DNA of 64,000 bases from Dehalococcoidia bacterium (GCA_020847985.1 JADLBC010000008.1:248001-312000), one strand, 5' to 3'; shown: positions 45,548 through 55,315, counted from the stretch's first letter. A program made the numbers and translations. Notes: generated from the letters alone by a model not told the origin.

Positions 45548-47692
45548 CTATTCCGCCAGCGCCCGCTCGAGGAACTCCAGCACCCGGCGTTCCTGGTACT
45601 CCAGCCCCTTCGCATCCCGCGGCATGTGCCGTTCTTCCGGGTACGCCAGCAACTCATACGGCTTCTGCGCCGCCGCCAGCGCGACCATCAGCCGCGCCGT
45701 GTGCCGGAAGTGCACGTTCTCGTCGATCATCCCGTGCACGATGAGCAGGGGCGCGCGAATCCCATCCACGTGTGCCATCACCGAACTCACCCGGTACCCC
45801 TCCGGGTTCGATTGCGGCGTGCTCATGTACCGCTCCGTGTACCCCGTGTCATACCCGTCCCAGTGCGTCACCGGCGCCCCCGCGACGCCGGCGCTGAACA
45901 CCTCCGGCGCCCGCGCGAGCGCCATCAGCGTCATGTACCCGCCATAACTCCACCCGTAGATGCCCACGCGCCCCGGGTCGATGCGCCCCTGCTCCGCCAG
46001 CCAGCGAACTCCCGCAGCCTGGTCGCGCACCTCCACGTCGCCCATGTTCAGGTGAATTGCCGCCTCGAACGCCATGCCCCGGTTCGCACTCCCCCGGTTG
46101 TCGAGCACGAAGACCGCGAACCCGCGCCGCGCCAGGTACTGCGCCCGCAGGTCCACCGTCATCACCCAGTCGTCGATCACCCGCTGCGCGTGCGGCCCGC
46201 CATACACCGAGACCACCAGTGGCAGCTGCGCGCCCGCGCCCGCGTTTGGCGGCCAGTAGATCGCGCCGTGCAGTTCCGTCGCACCGTCGGCCGCGGGCAG
46301 CGTCACCAGGTCCGGCGGCGTCAGCCCCAGTTCCTCTGCCGTCGCGCCGTCGTTCGCGAAGAGGGTCGCGAGCGGCGCGCCCAAGTCCGCCTCGACGAGC
46401 GTCACCCGGGGCGCGAACGACCGCGAACTGTCGAAGCGAAGCAGCATGCTCCCATCCGGCGAGAGCGCCCCGCCGTGCACGCCCGCGCGCGTCGTCAACT
46501 GCTCCACCTCGCCGCCATCGAGGCTCACGCGATAGATGTGCCGCTGCGTGGGCCCCTCGCGCGTGGCGTTGAAGTACACCCATCGCCCGCGCTCGTCGAC
46601 ATCGATGACCCGGGTCACCATCCAGCCGCCGCTCGTCAGCTCCCGTACCACGTCGCCGCTCGCCGAGCGCAGCTCCAGGTGCCGGAATCCCGTCCGTTCG
46701 CTCGACCAGAGGATCTCGCCCGATTCCAGGAAGCGCGTGTCGTGCGAGAGGTTGTACCAAGGCTCGCTCCGCTCCTCGATCAGCGTGCGCGGCCCTTGTG
46801 CCTCGAAGGCGATGAGCCGCGTCTCCTTCTGGTCGCGCGAAAGCAGCTGCGTCGTGAGCATGCCATCGGGCCGCCATGCCACCCGTGCGATGTACTGGTC
46901 CGTCTCCGGCCCCGTGTCCAGCCACTGCACCGAGCCTCCCTCGGCCGGCACCACACCCAGCCGGAGGATGGCGTTCGCCTTGCCCGCGAACGGGTAGCGG
47001 TGCGGCTCCACCTCCGGCTCATCCATGCCCTGGTGCACGATCGGGTACTCGGGAATGTCGCGGCTATCGGCCTGGATGAACGCAATCCGCGTGCCGTCCG
47101 GGCTCCACCAGAACCCGCGATCGCGGTCCAACTCCTCCGCCGCGATGAACTCCGCCACGCCGTTCGTGATCGCCTCACCGGCGCCCGCGGTCAGCTGGCG
47201 TGGTTCGCCGCTGGGGATAGCCGCTACCCACAGCTCGTTGTCTCGTACGAAGGCGACGCGTGTCCCGTCCGGGCTCAGCCGCGGGTCCAGGGCGCCGTCG
47301 CAACCCGGGACCTCGGCCGGTTCGCCGCCATCGAGCGCGACGAGCAGCTTCCCGCCGCCGGGGATGAGCAGTGTCTCCCGCGCCGCCTTCGCCGCGAACT
47401 CATAGCTCGTGACCCCGAGGTCGCGCAGGCGTGCCCGCTCCCGCCGCAGTTCCTCCTCGCGCGAAAGCTGTGCCTCGCTCGTCGATGCCGCCGGCGGCCC
47501 CGCGATAATCCGCCGCTCGCCCGTCGCGATCTCGTACCGCCAGAGGCTCCGGATCAGGTTTCCTTCGGCGCTGTAGACGTAGGTCACCGCTTTGTTGTCG
47601 GGCGTGAACCGCACCAACCCGGGAACCGCCATCCCCGGCCGTGGGTACTTCGCCACCTGCTCGATGCTGATCGTTTCGAAGGGCAGCGTCAT
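45548..47692 (-). CDS. S9-family prolyl peptidase (dipeptidyl peptidase IV-like)
   Basis: The 714-residue protein has an N-terminal β-propeller and a C-terminal α/β-hydrolase domain. The catalytic triad is Ser582 in GWSYGGYM, Asp657 in HGMIDENVHF and His689 in ERHMP. Glu186/Glu187 in FIAAEELDR match the DPP-IV double-Glu motif for the free N-terminus of substrates. It has no signal peptide. Its ATG overlaps the stop of the Xaa-Pro aminopeptidase gene by ATGA; both act on proline-containing peptides. Confidence 0.9.
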   Translation of the reverse strand: MTLPFETISIEQVAKYPRPGMAVPGLVRFTPDNKAVTYVYSAEGNLIRSLWRYEIATGERRIIAGPPAASTSEAQLSREEELRRERARLRDLGVTSYEFAAKAARETLLIPGGGKLLVALDGGEPAEVPGCDGALDPRLSPDGTRVAFVRDNELWVAAIPSGEPRQLTAGAGEAITNGVAEFIAAEELDRDRGFWWSPDGTRIAFIQADSRDIPEYPIVHQGMDEPEVEPHRYPFAGKANAILRLGVVPAEGGSVQWLDTGPETDQYIARVAWRPDGMLTTQLLSRDQKETRLIAFEAQGPRTLIEERSEPWYNLSHDTRFLESGEILWSSERTGFRHLELRSASGDVVRELTSGGWMVTRVIDVDERGRWVYFNATREGPTQRHIYRVSLDGGEVEQLTTRAGVHGGALSPDGSMLLRFDSSRSFAPRVTLVEADLGAPLATLFANDGATAEELGLTPPDLVTLPAADGATELHGAIYWPPNAGAGAQLPLVVSVYGGPHAQRVIDDWVMTVDLRAQYLARRGFAVFVLDNRGSANRGMAFEAAIHLNMGDVEVRDQAAGVRWLAEQGRIDPGRVGIYGWSYGGYMTLMALARAPEVFSAGVAGAPVTHWDGYDTGYTERYMSTPQSNPEGYRVSSVMAHVDGIRAPLLIVHGMIDENVHFRHTARLMVALAAAQKPYELLAYPEERHMPRDAKGLEYQERRVLEFLERALAE

Positions 47693-49074
47693 CGCTCGAT
47701 CGCCTCCCGCCGCAGCGCCTCGACAGCGTCGATCTGCTTCGGAATCTCCGCCGTCAACACCTCCGCCTCCCCGGCGGTGATGCGCACATCGTCTTCGATC
47801 CGGATTCCCCCGAACCCGGCGAGGCCATCCACCCGTCCCCAGTTCACCGCGTCGTGGTACTGCTCGCGCCGCAGGGGGTCGCGCAGGAGCGCATCGATCA
47901 CGTAGAAGCCCGGCTCGATGGTCACGACATAATCCGACTGGAGCGGCAGGTCGGCCCGCAGCCACTTCAGCCCGAAACGGTCGCTTGGCGCGCGCCCCGC
48001 GAGGCAGCCGCCGGCATCGTGCGTCGCCAGTCCGAGCATGTGCCCCAGGCCGTGCGGGAAGAACAGCGCATGCGCGTCCCGCTCCACCAGCGACGCCGGG
48101 TCCCCCCGCAGGATGCCCAGGTCGACCAGCCCGCGAGCCATCCGTTCGCACGCCTCCAGGTGTAGCTCGCGGTACTCCTTGCCCGGCCGCGCATCGGCGA
48201 TGGCCGCCTCCTGCACACTCAGCACGAGCTGGTACAGGTCGCGCTGGGCGCCTTCGAACCGGCCGCTCACCGGCCATGTGCGGCTCACGTCGCTCGCGTA
48301 GCCATCGATCTCCGCCCCCGCGTCCACCATCACGATGTCGCCGTCGCGCAGGTCCCGGTTCGAAGGCGCGATGTGGAGGATCGCACCGTTCGGCCCCGAC
48401 CCCACGATCGATCCGTACGCCGTGCGCAACGCCCCGGCGCGAAAGAACTCCGCCTCGATTTCGATCTCGACCTGCCGTTCGGTCATCCCCGGCCGCGCCA
48501 GGCGCATCGCCGCGACGTGGCCGCGCAGGCTCGCCGCCCCGGCCGCCCGCATCCGTTCGAGTTCGTCCGCGTCCTTGGTCCGGCGCATCTCCGCGAGCTG
48601 CTGTGAGATGTGCTCGCTCGCCTCGCGATGCACGTCCGGCTCCAGCGCCTCCCACGGCGCCAGCCCATACCGTTCCGGCCGATGGAGGATGTCGTGATTG
48701 CCCGCGATGGCCATCGGTTCGCCGCGGCGCCGCTCCAGCCAGGTGTCCAGCTCCGCGAGCGGCCGTGCGCGGTCGATCGCTGCCCGCGCCGCCAGCTCCT
48801 CCAGCGGCACGCCATCGCCAACCCAGACGCGGTCTTCGATGCCCGGCACGGGCGCGAACAGCTGCCAGCCCTCGAATGGGTCCAAAGTCAGCACCGCGCC
48901 CGGCACGTCGAGCCCCGCGAGATAGCGGTGGTCCGGGTGGGCGTGGAACTCGTGCGATTGATCCGTCCCGGCGATGGGGATGGGTTGCCCCGCCGCCACC
49001 AGCAGCACCCCGTGAAAACCCGCGCCACGAGCGATGGCCTCGCGGCGCGCGGCCAGTTGCGAACGTTCGTCCAT
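47689..49074 (-). CDS. Xaa-Pro aminopeptidase (M24B)
   Basis: The 461-residue protein removes N-terminal residues before proline. The N-terminal creatinase domain is followed by the pita-bread metalloprotease fold. The metal ligands are visible: Asp in VDAGAEIDGYASDVSRTW (two), His in PHGLGHMLG, Glu in TIEPGFYV and Glu in GGIRIEDDV. It is coupled to the S9 peptidase gene, and its own TAGACT box lies 7 bases upstream. Confidence 0.92.
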   Translation of the reverse strand: MDERSQLAARREAIARGAGFHGVLLVAAGQPIPIAGTDQSHEFHAHPDHRYLAGLDVPGAVLTLDPFEGWQLFAPVPGIEDRVWVGDGVPLEELAARAAIDRARPLAELDTWLERRRGEPMAIAGNHDILHRPERYGLAPWEALEPDVHREASEHISQQLAEMRRTKDADELERMRAAGAASLRGHVAAMRLARPGMTERQVEIEIEAEFFRAGALRTAYGSIVGSGPNGAILHIAPSNRDLRDGDIVMVDAGAEIDGYASDVSRTWPVSGRFEGAQRDLYQLVLSVQEAAIADARPGKEYRELHLEACERMARGLVDLGILRGDPASLVERDAHALFFPHGLGHMLGLATHDAGGCLAGRAPSDRFGLKWLRADLPLQSDYVVTIEPGFYVIDALLRDPLRREQYHDAVNWGRVDGLAGFGGIRIEDDVRITAGEAEVLTAEIPKQIDAVEALRREAIER

Positions 49075-49081
49075 GAGCCCG

Positions 49082-49087
49082 AGTCTA
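49082..49087 (-). promoter_or_regulatory. -10 box (TAGACT) before the Xaa-Pro aminopeptidase gene
   Basis: On the minus strand TAGACT ends seven bases before the ATG at 49074, in the 45-base gap after tldE; there is no Shine-Dalgarno. The layout is identical to the radA box. Confidence 0.45.
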
Positions 49088-49119
49088 CCCGAGCCGTTCC
49101 CGCGCCGCAGGGAGCTGCC

Positions 49120-50481
49120 TCAGAGCCCCGACACCGTCATCCGGCTCACCCGAACCGTCGGCGCCGCCATGCCGCCGAACCACGTCAGGTCGTCACCGAC
49201 GGCGTCCACCGCCGCAAGCATCGCACCCAGCCGCCCGGAGATGTTCACCTCCGTCACCGGGTACGCGAGCCTGCCGTTCTCAATCCAGAAGCCCGCCGCC
49301 CCCCGCGAAAAGTCCCCCGTCGAGGGGTTGAACCCCTGCCCCATCACCGCGGTCACGAAAAATCCGTCCTGCACCGTGGCGACCACCTCGCTCGCCGGCG
49401 TGCCTCCCGGTTGGAAGACCAGGTTCGAAGGCGCCGGCGCCGGCAGCGACTCCACGCCGCGCGCGGCCGAGCCCGTGGTGCGCGCCTTCGCCCGCCGCGC
49501 CGTGTAGCTATCGAACAGGAAGCCGCGGAACACGCCGGCCTCGACTAGCGCCGTCCGCCGGCTCGCGACGCCTTCGCCATCGAACGGGCGGCTTCCCCCG
49601 CGTCCCGGCTCCAGCGGGTCGTCGGTGATCGTCACCAGCGGCGAACCGACCTCCGTGTCGAGCCGCCCCGCGAGGAACGTCGCACCCCGGTAGAGCGCGC
49701 CGCCGTTCGCGCATGCCGCGAAGTCCCCCAGCAGGCGGACGCTCATCATCGGCTCGAACACCACGGGAACCTGCTTCGTCGGCACCTTCACCGCGCCCAG
49801 CTGCGCCAGCGCCCGCTTCGCCGCGATGCGGCCCACCTCCTCGGGCTCCAGCAACCGGTGCAGGCTCCGCTCCGAGCTGAACCAGTAGTCGTTCCGCTTC
49901 TTGCCGTCGGCATCGTCCGCCATCACTTCGACCATGAGCGCGACCGCCGTCGCCGGGTAGGAAGCGGCGAAGCCCAGCGAGTTCGCCAGCGCCACCTCCC
50001 CCGATCGCGTCGTCACCGTCGCCCCTTCGGAGTTCGTGATCCGCGGATCTACCGCGAAGGCAGCCGCCTCGCACGCCTTCGCCATCCGGATCTTCTCCTC
50101 CGTCGTGAGGCTCCCCAGTCGCTCGTCGTAGAGCTGCAGGCCATCCGTCGCTGCCCGCGCGAAGTCATCGGGCGAAGGCAGCCCGGCGTACTCGTCCGGC
50201 GCGGAGATGCGCGCGAGTTCGACCGTCTCCCGCGCCAGCCGCTCCAGCGATTCCTCGGAAAGGTCCGCCGTCGAGCAGACCGCCGTGCGCCCGCCAGTGA
50301 TCACCCGCAGCCCGAGCGACTTCGAACCGGCTTCGACCAGCTTCTCCGTCTCTCCCAGCCGGATGGTGACCTCGGACTCGTCGTAGACGCGCATGTAAGC
50401 GTCGCACTGCTCCGCCCCCGCCCGTTTTGCGAACTCGACGGCCTGGCGCGCGACCTCGATCGCCGTCATCCCCTTAGCCAA
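49120..50481 (-). CDS. tldE: TldE/PmbA metalloprotease-like subunit
   Basis: The 453-residue protein is the non-catalytic partner of the TldD/TldE protease, which trims RiPP precursors and unfolded peptides. It has the family arrangement (N-terminal domain with SEVTIRLGETEKL, central FEPMMSVRLLGDFA, C-terminal NPSTGDFSRGAAGFWIENG) and lacks the HExxxH of TldD. The TTG at 50481 has GGGAGG eight bases upstream and overlaps the tldD stop by eight bases. An ATG at 50469 directly abuts AAGGGG and is less likely. Confidence 0.92.
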   Translation of the reverse strand: MAKGMTAIEVARQAVEFAKRAGAEQCDAYMRVYDESEVTIRLGETEKLVEAGSKSLGLRVITGGRTAVCSTADLSEESLERLARETVELARISAPDEYAGLPSPDDFARAATDGLQLYDERLGSLTTEEKIRMAKACEAAAFAVDPRITNSEGATVTTRSGEVALANSLGFAASYPATAVALMVEVMADDADGKKRNDYWFSSERSLHRLLEPEEVGRIAAKRALAQLGAVKVPTKQVPVVFEPMMSVRLLGDFAACANGGALYRGATFLAGRLDTEVGSPLVTITDDPLEPGRGGSRPFDGEGVASRRTALVEAGVFRGFLFDSYTARRAKARTTGSAARGVESLPAPAPSNLVFQPGGTPASEVVATVQDGFFVTAVMGQGFNPSTGDFSRGAAGFWIENGRLAYPVTEVNISGRLGAMLAAVDAVGDDLTWFGGMAAPTVRVSRMTVSGL

Positions 50482-51919
50482 GGTTCGTGCCTCCCACCGT
50501 CATGCCGCTGACCAGCACCGTGGGCATGCCCACTCCCACCGGCACCGACTGGCCGTTCTTGCCACACGTCCAGCGTCCGTCCGAAAGCTGGTAGTCGTTC
50601 CCCACCATCGTCACCTTCGAAAGCACATCCGGGCCGTTGCCGATGAGCGTCACGTTGCGAAGTGGCGCCGTTATGCGCCCACCCTCGATCAGGTACGCCT
50701 CCGTCACGGAGAACGTGAAGTCGCCGTTGGAGATGTTCACCTGCCCGCCCGCGTACGCCACGCAGTAGATGCCCCGGTCCACGCTCCGCACGATCTCGTC
50801 GTGCGTCGAAGCGCCCGGGAGCATCAGCGTGTTCGTCATGCGCGGCATGATGTAGTGCTTGAACGTCTCCCGCCGCCCCGATCCCGACGACCCGATGCCG
50901 AAGTGCCGCGCGCTGATCTCGTCCTGCAGGTAGCCGCGCAGCACGCCGTTCTCGATGAGCGTGTTCCGCCGCGTCGCATTCCCTTCGTCATCGACGTTGA
51001 TGGACCCGCGCGAATCCGAGATCGTGCCATCGTCGATCACCGTCACCAGCGGACTCGCCACCGGCTGCCCGACGCGCCCGCTGTAGTTGCTCGTGCCTTT
51101 GCGGTTGAAATCCGCCTCCAGGCCGTGGCCCACCGCCTCGTGGAGCAGGATGCCGCTGTCGCCCGCGGCCAGCACCACCGGCAGCGTCCCCGCCGGGGCT
51201 TCGATCGCGTCCTGCTGGAGCACCGCCATGCGCGCCGCGTCCCGCGCCATCTCCTCGGGTGTCACCCGTTCGAAGTACTCCAGCCCGAGCCGCCCGCCAC
51301 CGCCCGTGCGCGCGACCTGCCGGCTGCCGCCCCGTTCGCTCAGCGCGCTCACATTCATGCGGATCAGCGGCTGGATGTCGCCCACGACGCGCCCATCGCT
51401 GCGCGCCACGAGGATGTACTTCAGTTCGTCTCCCACGGACGCGTCCACGCGCGCGATGCTCGGGTCGTGAGCCCGCGCCGCCCGGTCCGCGCGTTCCAGC
51501 AGCGCCACCTTCGCCGCGGCAGGGGCATCGCTCATCGGCTCATCCGACGAGTAGTACGACACCCCCGCCAGCTGCGGCGTGGCATCGATCGGCGCGGGCC
51601 GCTCGTCGCGTGTGCCGATGCGCCCGGCCGTTTCCGCCGCCCGCCGCATCGCGTCCAGCTCCAGCGACTCCGTGTACGCGTACCCGATGGCGTCGCCCTT
51701 CACCACCCGGATGCCGACACCCTGCGCGATATGCCGCGAGGCCGCCTTCACCCGCTGGTCCTCCCACGTGATCGCGCTGTTCGCCCTGTGTTCGAAGAAC
51801 AGCTCGGCGAAGTCGCCGCCGTGGCTCAGCGCCGTCGAAAGCAGCGACGACATCACCGCCGGGTCGATGTTGTAGCGCTCGCCAAAGAGGCGCAGGGATT
51901 CCGAGGATGGGTCCGGCAT
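50474..51919 (-). CDS. tldD: TldD metalloprotease subunit
   Basis: The 481-residue protein carries the zinc motif HEAVGH (His260, Glu261, His265) in ILLHEAVGHGLEAD, plus the C-terminal GDFTFSVTEAYLIEGG shared with TldE. It pairs with the adjacent tldE. GGGAG lies before the ATG at 51919; a longer frame adds unrelated residues. In other bacteria this pair matures microcin-like peptides; here a peptide substrate is not obvious. It is divergent from the phosphoesterase gene. Confidence 0.93.
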   Translation of the reverse strand: MPDPSSESLRLFGERYNIDPAVMSSLLSTALSHGGDFAELFFEHRANSAITWEDQRVKAASRHIAQGVGIRVVKGDAIGYAYTESLELDAMRRAAETAGRIGTRDERPAPIDATPQLAGVSYYSSDEPMSDAPAAAKVALLERADRAARAHDPSIARVDASVGDELKYILVARSDGRVVGDIQPLIRMNVSALSERGGSRQVARTGGGGRLGLEYFERVTPEEMARDAARMAVLQQDAIEAPAGTLPVVLAAGDSGILLHEAVGHGLEADFNRKGTSNYSGRVGQPVASPLVTVIDDGTISDSRGSINVDDEGNATRRNTLIENGVLRGYLQDEISARHFGIGSSGSGRRETFKHYIMPRMTNTLMLPGASTHDEIVRSVDRGIYCVAYAGGQVNISNGDFTFSVTEAYLIEGGRITAPLRNVTLIGNGPDVLSKVTMVGNDYQLSDGRWTCGKNGQSVPVGVGMPTVLVSGMTVGGTNLG

Positions 51920-52007
51920 GGGCGATGCTCCCGCTGGGTGGGTCGTTTCATCGTAGCCGAGCCCTGCCTGCCTTGCCCGTTGCTCGCCGCCCCGCCCACG
52001 ATGGCGC

Positions 52008-52979
52008 ATGGCCGCCCGGCGCCCAATCACCGCTGTTCCGCTCATTGCCCTGGCCATCCTGGGCGCCTTCATGGCGGCGTGCGGCGGCCCTTCACCCTCC
52101 GCGACTCCCACCGCCATCCCGGCACTCCAAACTCCGGTCGCTCAGCCCTCGCCCCCGCAGGTGGAGCCCGACGGCGTCACCCTGTTCGTGGTCGCCGATG
52201 CCGCCGATTGCGAAGAGCAGAACGACGAGCTCGTTGCCGCCTGGCTCGCCGCCCACGACGGCACGATCGCCCTTGCCGGTGATGTCGCCTACGACAAGGG
52301 CACCGCGCAGCAGTTCCGCGACTGTTTCGAACCCGCTTGGGGGCCGCTCAAGGCCCGGATCAAGCCAGTCCCCGGCAACCACGACTACCTCACCCCCGGC
52401 GCGGCGCCCTACTGGGACTACTTCGGCGCCACCGCCGGCGAACGCGGCAAGGGCTGGTACAGCTTCGAACTTGGCGAATGGCACATCATCGGCCTGAACA
52501 GCAACTGCGCCGAGGCCGGCGGCTGCGGCCCCGGTTCGCCCCAGTACCGCTGGCTCGAAGCCGATCTCGCCGCGAGCACGGCGCAGTGCACCCTCGTTTT
52601 CACGCATCACCCCGTCTTCACCTCGGGCATCCACGGCCAGGACCCGGCCGGGCTCCTTCCCGCCTGGGCGCTGCTCTACCGCAGCGGCGTCGATCTCTTC
52701 GCCGCCGGCCACGACCACCACTACGAGCGCTTCGCCCCCCTGGACGCCGCCGGCGCCCGCGACGAAGCCTTCGGTATTCGCGGCTTCGTCGCGGGCACCG
52801 GCGGCGGCGCGCTCTACCCGTTCTTCGTCAACGTCGCCAATAGCGAAGCCCGCGACGGCAAGACCAACGGCGTCCTCGCGTTCGAACTCCGCCCCGGCAG
52901 CTACTCCTGGAGCTTCGTGCCCATCGGCAAGGGCACCTTCACCGACGCCGGGTCCGGCCTCTGCCACGCCCGGCCATGA
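52008..52979 (+). CDS. Calcineurin-like phosphoesterase lipoprotein
   Basis: The 323-residue protein has a lipoprotein signal (LALAIL...FMAACGG, lipobox Cys25), a Pro/Thr/Ala linker, then a metallophosphoesterase domain with motifs GDVAYD, GNHDY, FTHHPVF and GHDHHYE. It resembles purple-acid-phosphatase-like calcineurin phosphoesterases and should act on the cell surface. It has no obvious operon partner. Confidence 0.85.
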   Translation: MAARRPITAVPLIALAILGAFMAACGGPSPSATPTAIPALQTPVAQPSPPQVEPDGVTLFVVADAADCEEQNDELVAAWLAAHDGTIALAGDVAYDKGTAQQFRDCFEPAWGPLKARIKPVPGNHDYLTPGAAPYWDYFGATAGERGKGWYSFELGEWHIIGLNSNCAEAGGCGPGSPQYRWLEADLAASTAQCTLVFTHHPVFTSGIHGQDPAGLLPAWALLYRSGVDLFAAGHDHHYERFAPLDAAGARDEAFGIRGFVAGTGGGALYPFFVNVANSEARDGKTNGVLAFELRPGSYSWSFVPIGKGTFTDAGSGLCHARP

Positions 52980-53074
52980 GGTTCAGCGCGACGTGCCATT
53001 TCCGCGCTGATTCGATTCCCCGTTTGCCCAACGTCCTGTAGCTTCGAACGGTCAACCGACTCCGGGAGCCTCCT

Positions 53075-54340
53075 CTGGCGACACGCTCCGTCTCCGGCGA
53101 AGAGTCCGCATCCGGTCGCGGCGGCCTCATCGCGACCGGGCGCCCGCTCGCCGCTCTCGCCCACCGCGATTTCCGCGTACTGCTCGGCAGCTCCATGGCG
53201 CTCCAGGTCGGTTCCTGGGTGCAGACCATCGGCATGGGCTGGCTCGTGCTGCACGACCTCGATGGCTCGGCCACCAGCCTCGGCATCGTCGCCCTGGTGC
53301 GTGGCGCGTCGCTCCTGCTGCTCTCGCCCGTCGGCGGCTATCTTTCCGACCGCGTCGAGCGCCGCCGCCAGCTGGTCATCTACACCACCACCAGCGCGGC
53401 CATCGCCGGTTCCCTGGCCGCGCTCATCATGGCCGACGCCATCGCCATCTGGATGGTCTACGCCGCGGCCATGGCGGCCGGCATCGTTGAAGCCCTCGCC
53501 GGCCCGATCCGCATGTCGCTCGTCTATCACAGCGTCCCCGGCGAGGACCTCACCAATGCCGTCGCCCTCAACGCCCTCGGGGGCAACGCCATGCGCGTCA
53601 TCGGGCCCGCGATCGGCGGCGCGCTCATCGGCACCGTCGGCACACAGGGCGCGTTCCAGCTGCAGGCGCTCTGCCTGGGCCTTTCCGCCGTGCTCACATG
53701 GTTCCTGAAGCCCAGCCGCGCCGGCCATGTCGAAAACCGGCCGGGCATGTTCCAGAGCATCGCCCAGGGCCTCCAGTACGTCGTCCGCGACCGCCTCATG
53801 CTCGTGATCGTGGTCATGGCCTTCCTTCCGAGCATCGTCGTGTACCCCTACGTCACCTTCCTCCCCGTGTTCGCCCGCGATGTCCTCCACTCCGACCAGA
53901 GCGCCTACGGCTACCTCGCAGCCGCGGTCGGCGCCGGCTCGCTCATCGGCGGTGCCTTCGTCGCCGTTTTCGCGGGCCGCGGCAAGACCGGCCAGTTCAT
54001 GGTCTGGACCTGCCTCACCTACTCCGCCTCGGTCGGCGCCTTCGCCCTCTCCCGGAACCTGTTGCTCTCGATCGCCATCCTCGCCGTGGCCGGGCTGTTC
54101 CACAGCATCTACTCCGCCCTCAATTCCTCGCTCATGCAGCTCAAGGCCGATGAGGCGTACCGCGGCCAGGTCATGTCGCTCCAGACCATGATGTGGGGCA
54201 CCACGCCCTTCGCCGCGCTCGTTATGGGGCGAATGATCGACGACTGGGGCGCGCCGCACGTCGTCGGCGCCTGGATGGCCGTCGCCGTCGTCCTCACCCT
54301 CGTCGTCGCGCTCTTTTCGAACGAACTCCGGAAGGTCTGA
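53075..54340 (+). CDS. MFS transporter (EntS/MFS_3-like), probably CTG start
   Basis: The product has 12 predicted membrane spans, with MFS signatures such as GGYLSDRVERRRQ between spans 2 and 3. The N-terminal HRDFRVLLGSSMALQVGSWVQTIGMGWLV segment is typical of MFS_3-like exporters. An ATG at 53195 would start in the middle of span 1. The frame is open upstream, with no ATG, GTG or TTG before a CTG at 53075, which has GGGAG about eight bases before it. I therefore extend the gene to that CTG, giving 421 residues. The start is inference; the rest is firm. Confidence 0.8.
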   Translation: MATRSVSGEESASGRGGLIATGRPLAALAHRDFRVLLGSSMALQVGSWVQTIGMGWLVLHDLDGSATSLGIVALVRGASLLLLSPVGGYLSDRVERRRQLVIYTTTSAAIAGSLAALIMADAIAIWMVYAAAMAAGIVEALAGPIRMSLVYHSVPGEDLTNAVALNALGGNAMRVIGPAIGGALIGTVGTQGAFQLQALCLGLSAVLTWFLKPSRAGHVENRPGMFQSIAQGLQYVVRDRLMLVIVVMAFLPSIVVYPYVTFLPVFARDVLHSDQSAYGYLAAAVGAGSLIGGAFVAVFAGRGKTGQFMVWTCLTYSASVGAFALSRNLLLSIAILAVAGLFHSIYSALNSSLMQLKADEAYRGQVMSLQTMMWGTTPFAALVMGRMIDDWGAPHVVGAWMAVAVVLTLVVALFSNELRKV

Positions 54341-54343
54341 CCC

Positions 54344-55315
54344 TCAGCCCGAGATGCGGTGCGCCAGCCCGATGAGGTCATGCCGCGGCCCCGGGTGGCC
54401 GTTCGCGACCACCTCCGCGAGCGGCACCGCCACCGGCCAGCCCCCGCGCATCCCGATCATCATCCCCGTCCGGCCCGCCACCAACTCCTCCACCGCCATC
54501 GCCCCCGATTGCGCCGCCACGATCCGGTCGAGCGCCGTCGGGCTGCCGCCGCGCTGGATGTGCCCGAGCACCACCACCCGGTAGGGGTGCTCGAAGCGCG
54601 CCGCCACCTGCCGGGCGATGGCGAAAGCGCCCCCCGCCTCCTCGCCCTCCGCCACGACGATGATGTGGCTGCGCTTGCCCCGCGCCTCCGAGGCCCGCAC
54701 CCGGTCGATGATGCCCCCCACTTCGTCGCGCGCCTCCGGGATGAACACCCCCGATGCCCCCGCCGCCAGCGCCACGTGCAGCGCGATCGCACCGCTCGTG
54801 CGCCCCATCACCTCCACGTAGAACATCATCCCCGTCGATTCGCTCGTATCCCGCACCTGGTCGATGGCCCGCACCGCCGTGTTCACCGCGGTGTCGAAGC
54901 CCACCGTGTGGTCCGTGCCCCAGACATCGTTGTCGATCGTCCCCGGGATACCGGCGACCAGCACCCCGTGCTCCTCTTGCAGCGCCAGCGCGCCGCGGAA
55001 GCTGCCATCGCCGCCCACCACCACCAGCGCCTCGATTCCATCGGCGAGCATCCGCCGCGCGGCGCCCGCCCGCACCTCCGCCTCCATGAATGCCGGGCAA
55101 CGGGATGTCCCGAGGAAGGTCCCGCCGTGCTGGATCTGGTTGCCGACGGCACGGTCATCGAGGGCGAACCAATCGCCCGCCACCAGCCCCGCGTAGCCGT
55201 CGCGATACCCCACCATCTCCACGCCGTGCACCACCGCCGTGCGTACCGCCGCCCGGACTGCCGCGTTCATGCCCGGCGCGTCGCCGCCGCTCGTAAGGAT
55301 CCCGATGCGCTTCAT
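54344..55315 (-). CDS. pfkA: ATP-dependent 6-phosphofructokinase
   Basis: PfkA phosphorylates fructose 6-phosphate. The 323 residues hold GILTSGGDAPGMNA (5-18), GGDGS (101-105) and PGTIDND (124-130, with the catalytic Asp). Gly at position 104 and the absence of a Lys after the PG indicate the ATP, not the pyrophosphate, form. The ATG at 55315 has GGGAGAG upstream; a longer frame only overlaps the divergent gene. It is convergent with the MFS gene, with a three-base gap. Confidence 0.96.
   Translation of the reverse strand: MKRIGILTSGGDAPGMNAAVRAAVRTAVVHGVEMVGYRDGYAGLVAGDWFALDDRAVGNQIQHGGTFLGTSRCPAFMEAEVRAGAARRMLADGIEALVVVGGDGSFRGALALQEEHGVLVAGIPGTIDNDVWGTDHTVGFDTAVNTAVRAIDQVRDTSESTGMMFYVEVMGRTSGAIALHVALAAGASGVFIPEARDEVGGIIDRVRASEARGKRSHIIVVAEGEEAGGAFAIARQVAARFEHPYRVVVLGHIQRGGSPTALDRIVAAQSGAMAVEELVAGRTGMMIGMRGGWPVAVPLAEVVANGHPGPRHDLIGLAHRISG

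Noticed and set aside
47693-48655. Upstream extension of the S9 peptidase frame
   Set aside because: It overlaps the Xaa-Pro aminopeptidase gene in another frame of the same strand and has no domain. The ATGA overlap at 47689-47692 gives the natural start.
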